Assembly: GCA_003254905.1 (NCBI GenBank)
Contig: QANU01076562.1
Location: 275,907 to 339,906 of the forward strand
Direction of reading: 5' to 3'
Source of the DNA: Nissolia schottii
Lineage: Eukaryota > Streptophyta > Magnoliopsida > Fabales > Fabaceae
Length of the DNA: 64,000 bases
A model generated the notes under the pieces. That model was not told where the DNA came from and did no database searches. It saw nothing but the letters and a program-made list of their open reading frames with translations. Both the position numbers and the translations under genes were made by a program. The stretch's first letter is position 1; every line of letters begins with the position of its first letter. Shown piece after piece: positions 12,259 to 24,450 of this stretch.

Positions 12259-12860
12259 TGCATATAATAAAAGCAATTGGAACTCAAGGGTCCCCCCAAT
12301 CTCCAACTTTTGATTATTAAAAAAAAGAAGTAAATGTTAATTGTTAATTACTATATGTGCATACTTTTTTTTGGGGGGTGGGGAGGGAAGATGAATGTGG
12401 ACTTTTTTTTTCTTAATTTACTGGCATGTATACATCTCACCAAAATATTCTATTGGAGTTTAACTTGTTTATATTTCTAAATATATTAAATTGAATAGTG
12501 CATAAGTAAATTAATCACATTATGTACCTAGACTCTAAAATATTAGGCTGTATGCTAATTATAAAACACCAACTACACGGATAGTTAGGTGGAATGGATG
12601 CATTTTCTGCATAGTTATCAGTAAGATCGTATGTGAGCTCGACATTACTACATGAAAATTCAAATCCCTTCCACAGAAGAAATATATAGTTTAAATTAAT
12701 TGCAATGCAGTGGCAATTTTTTCATACCGTGCTCCAATTGAATTTTGTTTTATCAATATATATGATTGATTCTTATATTCATTACTTAAAAAATTATGCA
12801 TATAAAACAATTTGATTAGATGATAGTAAAGAAAATGCATAGCAATTAAACACATTTTTT
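12007..12860. promoter_or_regulatory. Upstream region of the VQ gene
   Basis: AT-rich DNA upstream of the minus-strand VQ gene. An AT microsatellite at 12239-12257 could supply a TATA element but is too repetitive to single one out. No other gene is visible. Confidence 0.35.
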
Positions 12861-13218
12861 TTGACAAAATCCCCCAATTTAATTCTTATTTTTTTTAACT
12901 TGGACAATTTCATCTCTCTTAAATTTTTTTGACCAATTTAATTTTTGTTATTTTTTAAATCGGCCAATTTAGTCTCTGTTACTTTTTAAACCAGTCAATT
13001 TCATCATTTTTAAATTTTTTCAACCAATTTAGTCCCAAAGGATGGCCTAGGGTGGTAGGCCCTAGTGCTGCTACTTTGGTAGTTATGGCCCTTTGGCAGT
13101 CCACGGCCGCCGTGGCGATGCCGAATCGCCGTAGCAATGTCAAATCACTACCACAGAGCCTACAAGTATGCTTTCCGTATGGTTTTCTGATGGTGTAGTT
13201 TACGTTGGCCTTTCTAGG

Positions 13219-14652
13219 TGTCAACACTATGCCGCTTGGAGCTCCCAGTACCAATGCTCCTTAGTTCCACGACATTCTAGGAGAGTAGAGGTCCTGGTGC
13301 GTCGACGGTTCCACTTTGGTGGTCCGTTAATCGAGTCAATTGTGCATCTTAACATGTTATTTTATGTGTGTGTGTGTGTGTGTCCTTAGTAGTTGACAGT
13401 TATCATGCTTACATGATATATTATATTACGGTTTGTATATGCTATGATAGGACAGAGACTTAAGACTATAGGCATGATATCCCTTAGAACTATTTGGTTA
13501 AGATTACACAACAGACTTTAATAAAGACTTCAGTTAAGGAATAGACCCTAACTAAGGACAGGTTCTAACAAGGCAAGACTTGGTACTTAAATTTTCCATT
13601 GTGACGCACAACTCTTACCTAGGAATCCTCTCCTAAGTATGGGAACGAAGTTCTTGATCCTGGACAAGTGAATAAGACTAAACTAACTAGGACACCCTTG
13701 TCATAATTGGTAGACTTAGGTCCTAATAACTTAGGTAACCAAGCTAGCTCACTTAAAAGAATTTACAAACAGTAGATTTTAGGATAGATGACTTAGAATA
13801 GTACGGGGTCAACGACCTCATAAGATCAGACTCAGTAGTAGATAGTTGAGCGCCAGGCTCCTTAGATTATGGCATGTGTGCCCTTCCAGATCCAGATTAT
13901 ATGAGCGTCAGGCTCTTCGGATTAGGGTATGCGTACCCCACAAGTATTCGAGTTGAGCATATCGGACTAGGATTTTTTATCTTGGTGAAGCAAGGTCGAG
14001 CTGAGGTTCCCTTGAATCAAGGATCGATAGGCATCTCTCCTCGCACCCCTCTGCCAAGGAGGCGGGCACACACCACAGATAGATTAGATTTACTTTTCAG
14101 CATTTCATTCAATTTTACTTTACAGCAGTTTACTTAGATTTACTTTAGCTTATATGCTTTACTTATTTATTTAGTATTTAGTATATATATATCTATATGC
14201 CATGACTATATGCAATATTTGTTATTTGTGTGGTACCAAGGTACCCACCACTGAGATGACAAACTCACCCTTCTGTCAATATCATTTTCAGATACAGTAG
14301 AGGACAGTGAGAATGTCCCCCTCGTTCAGTAAAAGCAAGGATTCGACGTTGGTGGTAAGTTCCGCTTCGCAGTGGGGTCTACCAGAGTCATGTTAGATAT
14401 GTTCCAGATGTTTGGGTAGGATCCTTCATTTAGTATTTCAGTATTTTATTTTCAATTATGATATCAAACACTATGTAACTCAGTATTATTGAATTTGGAA
14501 CAATTATATGAAATCGATTATTTTATAAAGTTAGCAATTTTGAAATAAAGTTGTTTATTTTATAAGCCTTTCATGCATGTTAGTATGCCATGCTAGAGCT
14601 TCCATAGGGCAATAGCCCTCCGTGTGATCATATCCTAAGTTGGGATGTGACA
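13219..14652 (-). mobile_element. Probable LTR, minus orientation, nested in the TIR element
   Basis: Read on the minus strand, the block starts TGTCACATCCCAACTTAGG at 14652, a common start for plant Ty3/Gypsy LTRs. Its order of sub-blocks resembles the block at 61.1-62.6 kb, including a duplicated internal segment at 13840-13930. The other end is tentatively placed at TGTCAACAC (13219). The left boundary is uncertain and I saw no target duplication. No coding part of a retroelement is present. Confidence 0.4.
13365..13383. repeat. (TG)n microsatellite
   Basis: About nine TG dinucleotides in a row. Confidence 0.9.
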
Positions 14653-15245
14653 TGGCCACTGCTAATTGTTGGTTGGCCACCGCTTAACTTCAATCAACCA
14701 CCACCGATCACTGGGTAACTGCCACCAATTTAACTATTATATATATCGGGTACCCACGATTATATGGAAGTAACCCCGACTCCACCCCGTTTAACAAGCT
14801 GGTATTAAAAAAAACCCATCCCCCATACCCATAGGGGAAAGTTTTCTCCCATATCCACCCTGTCATGGGTATTATTTACGGGTAACAGCAAGTGCGGGTA
14901 AAATTGTCAAGCCTAAAAGGATGTGACATGTTAAAGATCATTGTCAATTCCTTTACGTTAAAAATGACGTAGTCTTACACAACTAATAGTGCATCACTCT
15001 TTAAATAAAATGATGTAGTTTCGCATCCCATATTTATAAAGTGTGTGCATAAAAGATGAAAAAATACATATATTAATGAGTGTATGTTTGCAAAAAATGG
15101 AGTGTGAGTATTTACGTGGCAAAGTAGACAAATTTTCACTGAAATTGATCGATTTAAAAAATAACAGAAACTAAATTGACCAAAAAATTTAAAAGCGATG
15201 AAATTGTTCGAGTTAAAAAACAAGGACTAAATTGAGATTTTTGTC

Positions 15246-18200
15246 TTTTTTGGATAAATTCTTGTGTACTATAGGAGTAAGAAATTTCTCTTATTCTTTT
15301 CTATTTATTGTTTAACATATCATCAATTTTATCTTCTAAAGTATCAACATATTTTGATATACGAAGCTAAATGAAGGATTATTCTTATGTACATATATGA
15401 TAATGGTACACATAAACGTTAGCACTAAGAGTACGAATAAGACATGTGGAACTTAAAGTAGAGTTTTTTTTTTATAGGCACGCCGCTAAATTTTTTTTTG
15501 GACAAACACTGAAAAAACGATAGATTTTGCATGTATTGAAACACATCTTTAATAAAAATTTGTGGGATCCATAATTTTTTTTGTATATACCTAAAAAAAA
15601 TTCTTAAATAGGTGTCCACCCAAAAATATCTCATTATAGTCTTATTTAAAAAAAACTTACCCAAAAATATTTGTTAAGTTGGGTAAGCGTAGTGTACACG
15701 AAATCCGAGCAACTGGAAATCAACATGTCAACGCCACTTGCTCAAGTTAATGACAGCTTATTTGTTCGTAATCTGCGTGTAGCAGTTCTAGTCCTCTTCA
15801 TCCCTCCTTCACCCATATATTCTTTTTCTATGCGTTTCATCATGAATAATTCATGGCATGCGTCCGCTTTTGTTTTTATTGTTACTTACCTGAGATTTGA
15901 GATGCAGTAATTGATCAGCGGTAAAACTAAATTATATTTTTAATCATTTAATTACCGGTAATACTAATTTAATGGGGGTGAGAATCTGTGGACATGGAGA
16001 TCATGAATGAGAGAAGCTGAGAACTGAAATGATATATTAGTATTCCGTTGAAAACATATGATATGGTGGAACCTCAAATTAAGATACGCATGGATCCTCG
16101 ATTTGTACGTGCTTGCAAGTCTTGCATATGTAATCTTCATGTGATCTTGCATCATAAGGCATACACAGTATCTGATCTCTCAACTCCAATTTTTATGAGT
16201 AAATATGAATTTTGATCCCCGAAAAGATTTTGTCATCAAATATATGAGTTTTTGGAAGTTGAAATGTCTCATCATATTAGCCTCCCAAAATTTTTGACAT
16301 TTCTAAGGTTATGTCTGGTATCAAAATAGGGGATAAAAATATGATAGAGAAAATTCTTGTATTTATTTTACCTCATTAAAGTTAAGATAGAGAGGACAAG
16401 AAATTTTTGCTGAGAACACAAAATTAAAGTCTAGAGGAGGGACTGTCCCGATGTTTCAATCCCTTTGCTCCTATCTCTTATAGCAAACGCAACCTAAAAG
16501 TTAAAATGTGACATTACATTACTCCTTCAAAAAGATTATTTTGGTCTCCAATATGGTTTCTATTTTTATATTTTATTCTCATTTACGTTCTTAATCTGTT
16601 TAATCATGTTCACCGCTTTCAAAATAAGAACAAAAATTGAAGAGACCTAAAGTTTTAAGAGATTTATTTAATGTTAAATAACTTTTGAAAGACTAAAAAG
16701 ATATCATATTTTAAGTCTGAAAAATTTATTAGATGTTAATTCACTAATTAAGGGATGGCTATCGGGTTGGAGTCACTCATTTAGCCCTAATCCATTTAAG
16801 CCCACGAGTGAAACGAACTAGCCTGTATAGATATATAGTCTATGGACACAACTTTCTAAAGAAACAATTGGTCCCAAATACAGAGAGATGACCCCAAAAA
16901 GATTGGGTAAGATGCTCATAATGATTATTTTAGGTGAGATGGCCCAAAAGAGATTGGGTTGCATGGGTCAATTTAAAAAGCTAAAATAAAATAAGACAAT
17001 GTCAACATTAAGATTAATGCATATAATGATATTATATTTTTAAATTGTTATGGACATTTATATAATTTTTTTTCCTTGTAAAAATGTTATAATTCCTAGA
17101 GTATAGAAGGAGAGACTATCAAGTAATAACAAGATGCAGATCATTTAATTAACTAAATTTAGAGGCTCTCTCTTCTCTCTAGATTTCTCTTTCCTCTTTT
17201 TTAGTTTTCTAGACACAACATTTAGAGGGGCCACCGCTACTTCTCTTATGTCACAATAAGCCCATTTTCCCTCATTTTTTAGGTTTGTTTTCGATAAATA
17301 GCTCAGATCTATTAGATTTAGAGTATTTTTAATTGGGTTTGTTATTTAGCAATAAATCTCATAATTTTTTGTCTTCTTTGTGAGTAGTTTTTTGTTCTTT
17401 CTTGTAAGTGTTTTTGTTTTATTTTCGTGTGCTTTTCTTCATAGTGACTTTACAGATGATGAAAGCATTCAAATCTAATGTGAAAGGAAGCGTAATACAT
17501 CCTTCAAATTGCATCACTATAGTGTTGGTCTCTGCTAAAAAATGTGCTTAGACATCGAAAAGTCTTCCAGTGAGAAGAGCTACCAATCTGCAGCGAGTTC
17601 AAGATGTGGAGTGCATTTGTTTTTTATCTAGGTTAAACATGATGTACTTTTACTATCTTGTAAGTGCCGTTTGATTTATTTATGAAGGAAACTATTTGGT
17701 TTATTTAGTAAAAGAAAAACTAACTAAACTTTATACAAAATGTATTTACTTCACATAAGTGTAAATAAATGTATACTTTTAAAGAATACGAGAGATTTTA
17801 ACAAGGCAAGGCAAGCTTTGTTAAATCTCGATAGGTTTGGGTGACTCCACCGATGTAATTCTTAGTCCAGTTCTGGGGTTGCTTTTGCTAATGGAATACA
17901 ACTCAACAAGGGAAAAAAAAAACTGAGAAGAAGTGACAGACACTCCAGATAATGAACCTGATTTCTCTATTGAACCTGATTTCTGTATTGAGAAGAAAAT
18001 ATATAAATAACACACTTTAGTTACTAACAAAGGAGAAAATATATAAATAACACACTTTAGTTACTAACAAAGGAATCATAAATAATCAATGACAATAACA
18101 AAAAGAACAATAAACAATGAAGTTGAGAAATAAGACCAGAACCAAGGTTTGAGTGTTAGCCCAGTGACAGTAAGAGAATTTGGAGCTCTTCAATACCTTA

Positions 18201-18700
18201 TTAAATATGAACTTTGACATGGTTATAGAAATTAGCTCAAATAAAGCCAAAGAAAATTAGCTTTCACATTTCTCATACAATCTTGATCAACAGAACAGGG
18301 TTAGGTTAACCTATGAGAGGACCAAAGTGGAAAATATATCTAAGGGTGGCGTAATCTTCATATGGTAGGGTCATTTTCATCTTTCTATATCCATGATTTT
18401 GCATATGAACTCTTGTCATGCATCTCCTCTGATCATTAATTGTGCAATAGATGGGACTTCACACCCTGCTGTTTACAAAGAAAATAACAATGGTAGAGGA
18501 AAAACATCTTAATAGAACACAAAAAACATTTAAGAGACGGCAGGAGCTAGTAGTTCAAGTAATATCTCTCTTAATAAAATGTCAAAGAATAATTTAAAAA
18601 AATCATATTCAACCCTTACTCACAGTCAAAGGATATATATGTCCAAACTAAAAAATACAGCTATCTTCAGGAAAGAAAAAAAAAAATTAAAAGTCAAATA
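15246..18700. other. Intergenic, no gene recognised
   Basis: AT-rich spacer between the TIR element and the 3' side of FAD2-2. Short open frames only. A short tandem duplication is listed separately at 17954-18073. No transposon ends or RNA genes are visible. Confidence 0.45.
17954..18073. repeat. Two adjacent tandem duplications (18 bp and 40 bp)
   Basis: GAACCTGATTTCTSTATT occurs twice head to tail at 17954-17989. Directly after it, a 40-bp unit beginning GAAAATATATAAATAACACA occurs twice with no differences seen (starts at 17995 and 18035). Near-identity suggests recent slippage. Confidence 0.9.
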
Positions 18701-19113
18701 TTAGGTTATATATTTGACAACAGGCTAGAAAATCAGATTCAATAAAAGCCTCATCTACAGCCTCGGGCTAAATTATGAAACGAATAGCAGTAGACTTCCA
18801 CCACAAATTGTTACAGCAAGGGATTCAGAATTTAGATTCAACCACAGAATATGCTAATGAGTTCGAATCAAGAGGTAACAGGATAAGAATAAGCTTCCAA
18901 CAGACAGACAAAATGACATGCAATGATTTCAAACCATCGCGCAACAATCAAACTGTTCAGAAATGCTATATCTTATTCTGCAACCAAACCACTAAGCTAA
19001 TGTCTCGTAACTACCAACAACATCAGGGTTCAACAGAATTATTCCCAACAAGCAAAATATTTTTAAACCTTCCCAACTGACACACACAACATGCTTGACA
19101 GCAGCTCTAATCA

Positions 19114-20265
19114 TCACAACTTCTTGTTGTACCAGAATACACCTTTGGTCTGAGTACTATGATCTGGCTCAACATAAATACACTCTTTCGCCTCTCTCCA
19201 CATTGCCTTGTAGAATGGAGTCTCATCGAACCGATAATACTCTCCCAAAATTGGTTTTATTGCCTTTGTAGCCTCCATTGCATGGTAGTGCGGCATTGTG
19301 GAGAACAAGTGATGCGCCACATGGGTGTCGGTAATATTGTGGAAGACCTTGTTCAGAATCCCATAATCTCTGTCAACCGTCGCCAAGGCACCTCTCAACC
19401 AGTCCCACTCAGAGGAATCATAGTGTGGCAATGCAGGGTGAGTGTGCTGCAAGAATGTGATCAACACCAAGAAGCCATTGACCACCAGCAGTGGAACTCC
19501 GTAGATACACACAACCCAGGCAAGCCCTTTGGCCATGGCGAGACAGATTAGACCATAGCACACTGCAAGCAGTCCAGCATCTGACATGTATATTTGAAGC
19601 CGCTCGCGGTCGTTGTAAATAGGGCCATATGGGTCAAAATGGCAAGCAAACCTATCATAAGGCCTTCCTGAGACATTAAAAGCCAAGTAGAGGGGCCAGC
19701 CAAGAGTGAGGGTGACAGCGAGTGTGAGGACTCTGCCTAGAGGGTTGTTAAGGTATTTAGAGTACCAGGCGATACTAGTCTTTTTCTTTGGCACAAAGAC
19801 TTCATCCCTCTCGAGGGAACCGGTGTTGGAGTGGTGGCGGCGGTGGCTGTATTTCCATGAGAAGTAAGGGACTAGGAGGGCAGAGTGCAGAACAAGGCCA
19901 ACTGTGTCATCAAGCCACTGGTAATCACTGAATGCATGGTGGCCACACTCGTGTGCAATGACCCAAACACCGGTGAGGACACAGCCTTGGACAGCCCAGT
20001 AAACAGGCCAAGCCAAGAAAGAGAGATGGGGAGGCAGTTTGTGGAAGTAGTTGGTGGCAACATAATAGAGGCAGAAGGCTATGATGAGGTCATAAAAGAC
20101 ATAGGAGAATGAACGTAAAACAGAACGGTTAAAACAGTGAGGCGGGATGGCCTTCTTGATCTCACCGAGACTGAAGGGAGGTTTTTCAAAGGGGACCCGC
20201 TTCACATTGTCAGCCTCTGACTTCCTGTTGGGTGGAGGAACAGAGGTTCGGCCACCGGCTCCCAT
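19114..20265 (-). CDS. FAD2-2: Microsomal omega-6 oleate desaturase, FAD2-2 type
   Basis: Endoplasmic-reticulum delta-12 desaturase that converts oleate to linoleate on phosphatidylcholine, using cytochrome b5 as electron donor. The 383-aa protein is complete. The three histidine boxes that bind the di-iron centre are intact: HECGH 105-109, HRRHH 141-145 and HVAHH 315-319. Four hydrophobic membrane stretches lie near residues 52-72, 85-104, 175-198 and 225-272. The C-terminus YNKKL fits the aromatic/lysine ER-retrieval signal of FAD2. The start is the ATG at 20265 ([15 protein letters not shown]), the usual FAD2 N-terminus; an upstream in-frame ATG falls within the predicted leader intron and is rejected. 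The coding part is a single exon. The sequence is close to, but not identical with, soybean FAD2-2 as I remember it, so it is a FAD2-2 paralogue (2B/2C type), not the seed-specific FAD2-1. Confidence 0.97.
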   Translation of the reverse strand: MGAGGRTSVPPPNRKSEADNVKRVPFEKPPFSLGEIKKAIPPHCFNRSVLRSFSYVFYDLIIAFCLYYVATNYFHKLPPHLSFLAWPVYWAVQGCVLTGVWVIAHECGHHAFSDYQWLDDTVGLVLHSALLVPYFSWKYSHRRHHSNTGSLERDEVFVPKKKTSIAWYSKYLNNPLGRVLTLAVTLTLGWPLYLAFNVSGRPYDRFACHFDPYGPIYNDRERLQIYMSDAGLLAVCYGLICLAMAKGLAWVVCIYGVPLLVVNGFLVLITFLQHTHPALPHYDSSEWDWLRGALATVDRDYGILNKVFHNITDTHVAHHLFSTMPHYHAMEATKAIKPILGEYYRFDETPFYKAMWREAKECIYVEPDHSTQTKGVFWYNKKL

Positions 20266-20276
20266 CTTCCCGCAAC

Positions 20277-22974
20277 CTGTGTGCATAAACACAACAGAGC
20301 ATTCTTTGTTACACTCCCAAAATCATGCAATTGCTCAAGCTAGTGTTCACAGGAACAGCATTACCTGCCGTGATACTTTCTAAATGCAAACAGAATGAGA
20401 ATGAATAATGTGTGTGTACTTTTAAAGCATAAAAACTTCAATAATTAAACAAGACGTGTATAGGCAGAACTTTTCGGTTATTACAATACAAACTTCCCAT
20501 AACTTGCCTATACGAGGCAGGGTCTTCACAGAATGAACTTGTCAATAAGTACAACACATACAAAAGAATTTATCATTAATGTTTTAAAAACTAAACAAGA
20601 CATCAAACTGATAAGCCTTCTGAATTATAATTAGATTGTTTTAACCGATTAACTAAGTGAATGAGGTAAAACTAAAATAATGTCATACGAGGTAGACAAA
20701 CCAGATACACCGTCCACACAATTATACCAGCCATAAAAAAAAAAACAGTAACAGTTATACCGGCCAAATCTGGCCTTGTGTCACAACATTGCATATTGGT
20801 GACCCTTTCTAGTTTCTAATTTGGACCACAGCATGTGCTAAAGAAACCAATGGGAATATGGGATGGTCCTTTCTTCCAAGTTAATAGTGATTTTACCTAG
20901 TGGTAGTACAAAAAAGTAGTGGAATTTTTTAGCAATTACAGAAAATAAAAAAGTGCACATGACTATACCAAGACGATGTCCTATATCTAATCTTACAAGC
21001 TGCTTTAAAATTTTGTGGCTGTGTATGCAAAATACAGCTTGCAAAACTCATCAATCAATTAACAAAAAGTTAAAAGCAATTTCATCCCTGGTCCACAGAT
21101 TTTCTGCAAGCACAACACAGATTCGATTTAGGCACATGCCAAAATAAATCAGAAGCGGATCCACGAGAAGATGGGCCAGTTTTAATAAAGCAAACGAAAA
21201 AACAAAATTCATAATTAGCTACAAGAGGACGGCAATCTATAGGGGACAGCATGAGATTCAATTGTTTTCAATCCTTTTCTTAAGTCCGTGCATGTTTAGG
21301 GTATTGGTATTTTCACATACCATTTTTCTCATGTAAGTTACTCACATAATGCAAATTATTCACCACTAATTTTATCGTCTTTCTCTTTCTCCTATTGTAT
21401 TAAATAATTAAAAAAATAATTGACTAGTAAAAATATTTAATATAATACACTAAAAAGAACACTTTAAATATTACAACTGTAAAAATATTATTTGAATAAA
21501 TAAATAAGTCTGACCGAATTAACCATGTTTAATTTAATATTTTTTTGACGTGCGTTAAAATTAATTTTACATATAAATAAGTACCTCGGCGTGTGATATA
21601 TGAAATGTGCTCTTTCCGGTTTTTTCCTATAAAACCAGCCAAAAGAGGAAAAGGAGAATCCTCGTGAACTGATTAGATGTGTCACCCGTACCAGGAAACT
21701 CGTTCGCAAAGTTGAAATCGATGGCAGCCTAGATCTTTTACTATGACAAGTAAATATATTTCTTGTTATATTATTATTATTATTAGATACAAAATATTAA
21801 TACTTTAAAAGTCATTTATGAAACCAATTCGTAGAAACTTTTAACTAATAAGAAATTCGTGTCGTATATTTTAAATAAAAAAAAATAGTACGATAAAACA
21901 TTCTTTAAATATTATATATAAATTAATGTAAAGATATAATATAGATGGAAATTTTTTATAAAAATGTAACTTAACCAGTAATTTGAAAAAACAATTGATT
22001 ATTTGAAAAAGTAACTAATAAGAATTGATCATAAAAATTGTAAGTTGGAATTTTCTATTGGAAATGATATCATACTATTAATTATTCCAGATTTTTAAAC
22101 CCAACTTGGAACGGAGAATCGCAACTTACCAACCAAATGGTCCAAATGACCAAGTCTATTAGATTTGAATACGCTGCATTAATTACACACAGAATACTAC
22201 CATAGGCAAAGAAAAAAAATTTTAAATCAGACCGTCCACTTACTCCATTGAAGCACTAAAGCGTCGCAAATTCCCCACCAGATCTACGTGGCACTCAATT
22301 TCTTTTTAAAAAATTAATAAATAAATTAATATAATAATTATCGACAAAATTAAAGGAAAAAAGAAAAGGTCTGCCCTAATTTCTGTGAGATCGGGCGAAA
22401 ACCCGGACCCGGAAGTACATAAAATAATTTAGATTAGTCAAAGTTAAGCCTTCGATGCCAGAAAAACAATTAAAAAAAAAGGCATGCACATACAGACATA
22501 TTTTTTTTTGGACAATAATTGAAAACAACAATATATATACATATATATAATGAAAGAAAAATAGAAAAATAGTTGCTGTGAAAGAGACAGAGAAAGCAAC
22601 AGCCACAAATCTCATAATATTATTATTAGTTGATATTGGAAAACTGTGTGGAGGTTCTGCGTTAGGTTAGGATCTCAACTCAACAGTGTCTGAGGGATCA
22701 CACAATAAATGATAATCATATGCGGAAGGGAGGAAGGGGAAGATTTGTTGCTACAGAAAAATCAAATCTCCAAACAAAGAATCAATCAATCAATTGTTCA
22801 GAGAGCAAAGGGAAAGAGATCTAAGGCATACGCGGAAAGTGAGGGGGAGGGTGGAAAATAGCTAGATCTAGCATATTAAGATGGCGATGAGAAAGCGGAA
22901 ACAGCTCAGACATGGAATTCAATGAGGAATAGTAGAAGAAAAGCCAGAAAAAGAAAATGAGAGAGAGGTAGTAC
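20277..22974 (-). other. Long leader (5'UTR) intron of FAD2-2
   Basis: An acceptor (CACACAG) ends 11 bases upstream of the FAD2-2 ATG. A donor (CTCAG/GTACTA) lies at 22975/22974, giving a 2,698-bp intron. FAD2 genes in many plants carry one large intron in the leader, and in some species it raises expression. The sequence is AT-rich, with no other gene in it. Splice sites are read from sequence only. Confidence 0.75.
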
Positions 22975-23066
22975 CTGAGCGTGTGATGGAGGAGGAGGAG
23001 GAGGGTGTAGCCGAGCGTGAGGAAGAGAGTGGGGAAGGAGGGGGGAAGTGAGAGAAGGGGGCAAGG
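22975..23066 (-). other. Untranslated first exon of FAD2-2 (approximate 5' end)
   Basis: A pyrimidine-rich leader on the minus strand (many CTCC and TTCC runs) ends at the predicted donor at 22975. The 5' limit is set about 30 bp downstream of the TATA-like motif and is only an estimate. Confidence 0.6.
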
Positions 23067-23091
23067 GGGGAGGGGGTGAAGGGGAGAGCGC

Positions 23092-23099
23092 TATTTAAG
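23092..23099 (-). promoter_or_regulatory. TATA-like box of FAD2-2
   Basis: TTAAATAG on the minus strand, directly before a CT-rich leader. It lies about 110 bp from the assembly gap, so little promoter is visible. Confidence 0.5.
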
Positions 23100-23209
23100 C
23101 AATTGCTTCCCTCCTCCGTGGGCGCTTTCCGTCCATTGAGGGGGACGAGGGGGCCCCACCCACATATTAACATCTCTATTGGACCTTTCTGATTTTAACC
23201 ACACATATT

Positions 23210-23425
23210 NNNNNNNNNNNNNNNNNNNNNNNNNNNNNNNNNNNNNNNNNNNNNNNNNNNNNNNNNNNNNNNNNNNNNNNNNNNNNNNNNNNNNNNNNNN
23301 NNNNNNNNNNNNNNNNNNNNNNNNNNNNNNNNNNNNNNNNNNNNNNNNNNNNNNNNNNNNNNNNNNNNNNNNNNNNNNNNNNNNNNNNNNNNNNNNNNNN
23401 NNNNNNNNNNNNNNNNNNNNNNNNN
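23210..23425. other. Assembly gap (run of N)
   Basis: 216 undetermined bases between the FAD2-2 promoter and plastid-like DNA. The left edge of the plastid insertion must lie in or beside it. Confidence 0.99.
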
Positions 23426-24450
23426 GAGTAATGCGAAAGATAGGATCCTTTTTTCAGGTAATGATTGGTGTTTGCTGGAAAAGGCGGGCGTTAAAACCCC
23501 ATTTCTTTCACTTTTTTTTTTTCATTGTTATGTTAAGATTTGGTAGGTATATTTATATCTCATCCTAAGTCGAAAAAGAAAAAACGAAAAAAAATCTGGA
23601 AAAAAGGATAGGGATCAACAAGTTATTGAAATTTTTTTTTTAATAAGAATTGGTTGAGGTACAGAAAAATTGAAATCCATTTTTCAATGATTCAATAAAA
23701 TATTGGAATTAGTGGGTACATGTATCAAAACAATGAATTTCGTTATGATGAGTATGACCTCAATTCGAATCTATTTTGAAATAATTCATTACCTATAATT
23801 ATAGGTAAGGTAAATCTAATTTTTTGTTCCTTAATAAGTCGCCGTGTGTGTAGATAAAATAGATATATATGTGCATATGTTTTAATCTTATCTATATAAA
23901 TAGAAGAAGTATACACAGTAACAAATATATGTACTAGACTCATATTGGCCAATTCCTGAATGAATGAATAGGGAATTGAATCAAGCGGAGCCCTTTTAAC
24001 TCAGCGGTAGAGTAACGCCATGGTAAGGCGTAAGTCATCGGTTCAAATCCGATAAGGGGCTTTGTACCTTTTTTCATAAAACTCCAGCAGTAATATTCGT
24101 ATTTGAAGGAAGAATAGAGATATTGTTTTTATTTCTAATAAAAAAACTAAGGAATCGCACAGAATCTCATTATAAAATTGAATTTCAAATTCTTTTATTG
24201 TTATCATTCTAATGAACTAATGAATTCAAATTAGAGTAAACTAATTATAAAGTGGAACATTTTGATTAGTTTCTTCTTTTTTTTTTATGAATAATGATAT
24301 TTTCTTTAATTCCCAGATATTGCTATTTACCATTATTCCAATTAACTGAAAAATAGTAAAGAGAAAAAAGTAAGTGGACTTAACCTATTGAATCATAGTA
24401 ATATCTACTATTCTGATATTCAAATTCGATAGAGATAAACCAATAATATA
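23426..24450. mobile_element. Nuclear plastid DNA insertion (NUPT), trnE-trnT-psbD spacer region
   Basis: The stretch contains plastid trnT-GGU. Both sides resemble the plastid spacers around it, for example the block after the tRNA with CCAGCAGTAATATTCG and the block near 24370-24440 with CTATTCTGATATTCAAATTC. Departures from the forms I know, mostly C-to-T or G-to-A type, suggest decay after transfer. The left end is hidden by the gap and the right end is approximate. Confidence 0.8.
23990..24061 (+). tRNA. trnT-GGU: Plastid-type tRNA-Thr (anticodon GGU) within the NUPT
   Basis: A 72-nt cloverleaf. The acceptor stem is GCCCTTT with AAGGGGC, the anticodon loop ATGGTAA carries GGT at 24022-24024, and the T arm reads TCGGTTCAAATCCGA. 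It agrees closely with plastid trnT-GGU. Lying in decayed plastid DNA in the nucleus, it is probably not functional, although the stems still pair. Confidence 0.9.

Larger units (their letters stand above)
12863..15245. mobile_element. 2.4-kb element with ~115-bp terminal inverted repeats (MULE-like)
   Basis: The left end from 12863 (GACAAAATCCCCCAATTTA) and the reverse complement of the right end at 15245 (GACAAAAATCTCAATTTAG) match over about 115 bp with scattered differences. They include shared words such as AACAATTTCATC, TTTTTTGACCAATTTA and TTATTTTTTAAATCG. Long inverted repeats without a transposase are typical of Mutator-like elements. Flanks are poly-T on both sides, so the target duplication cannot be read. 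The interior has no transposase I recognise; much of it looks like an inserted LTR (separate entry). Confidence 0.7.

Noticed and set aside
19159-20383. Long plus-strand frames opposite FAD2-2.
   Set aside because: They are antisense shadows of the FAD2-2 coding exon.
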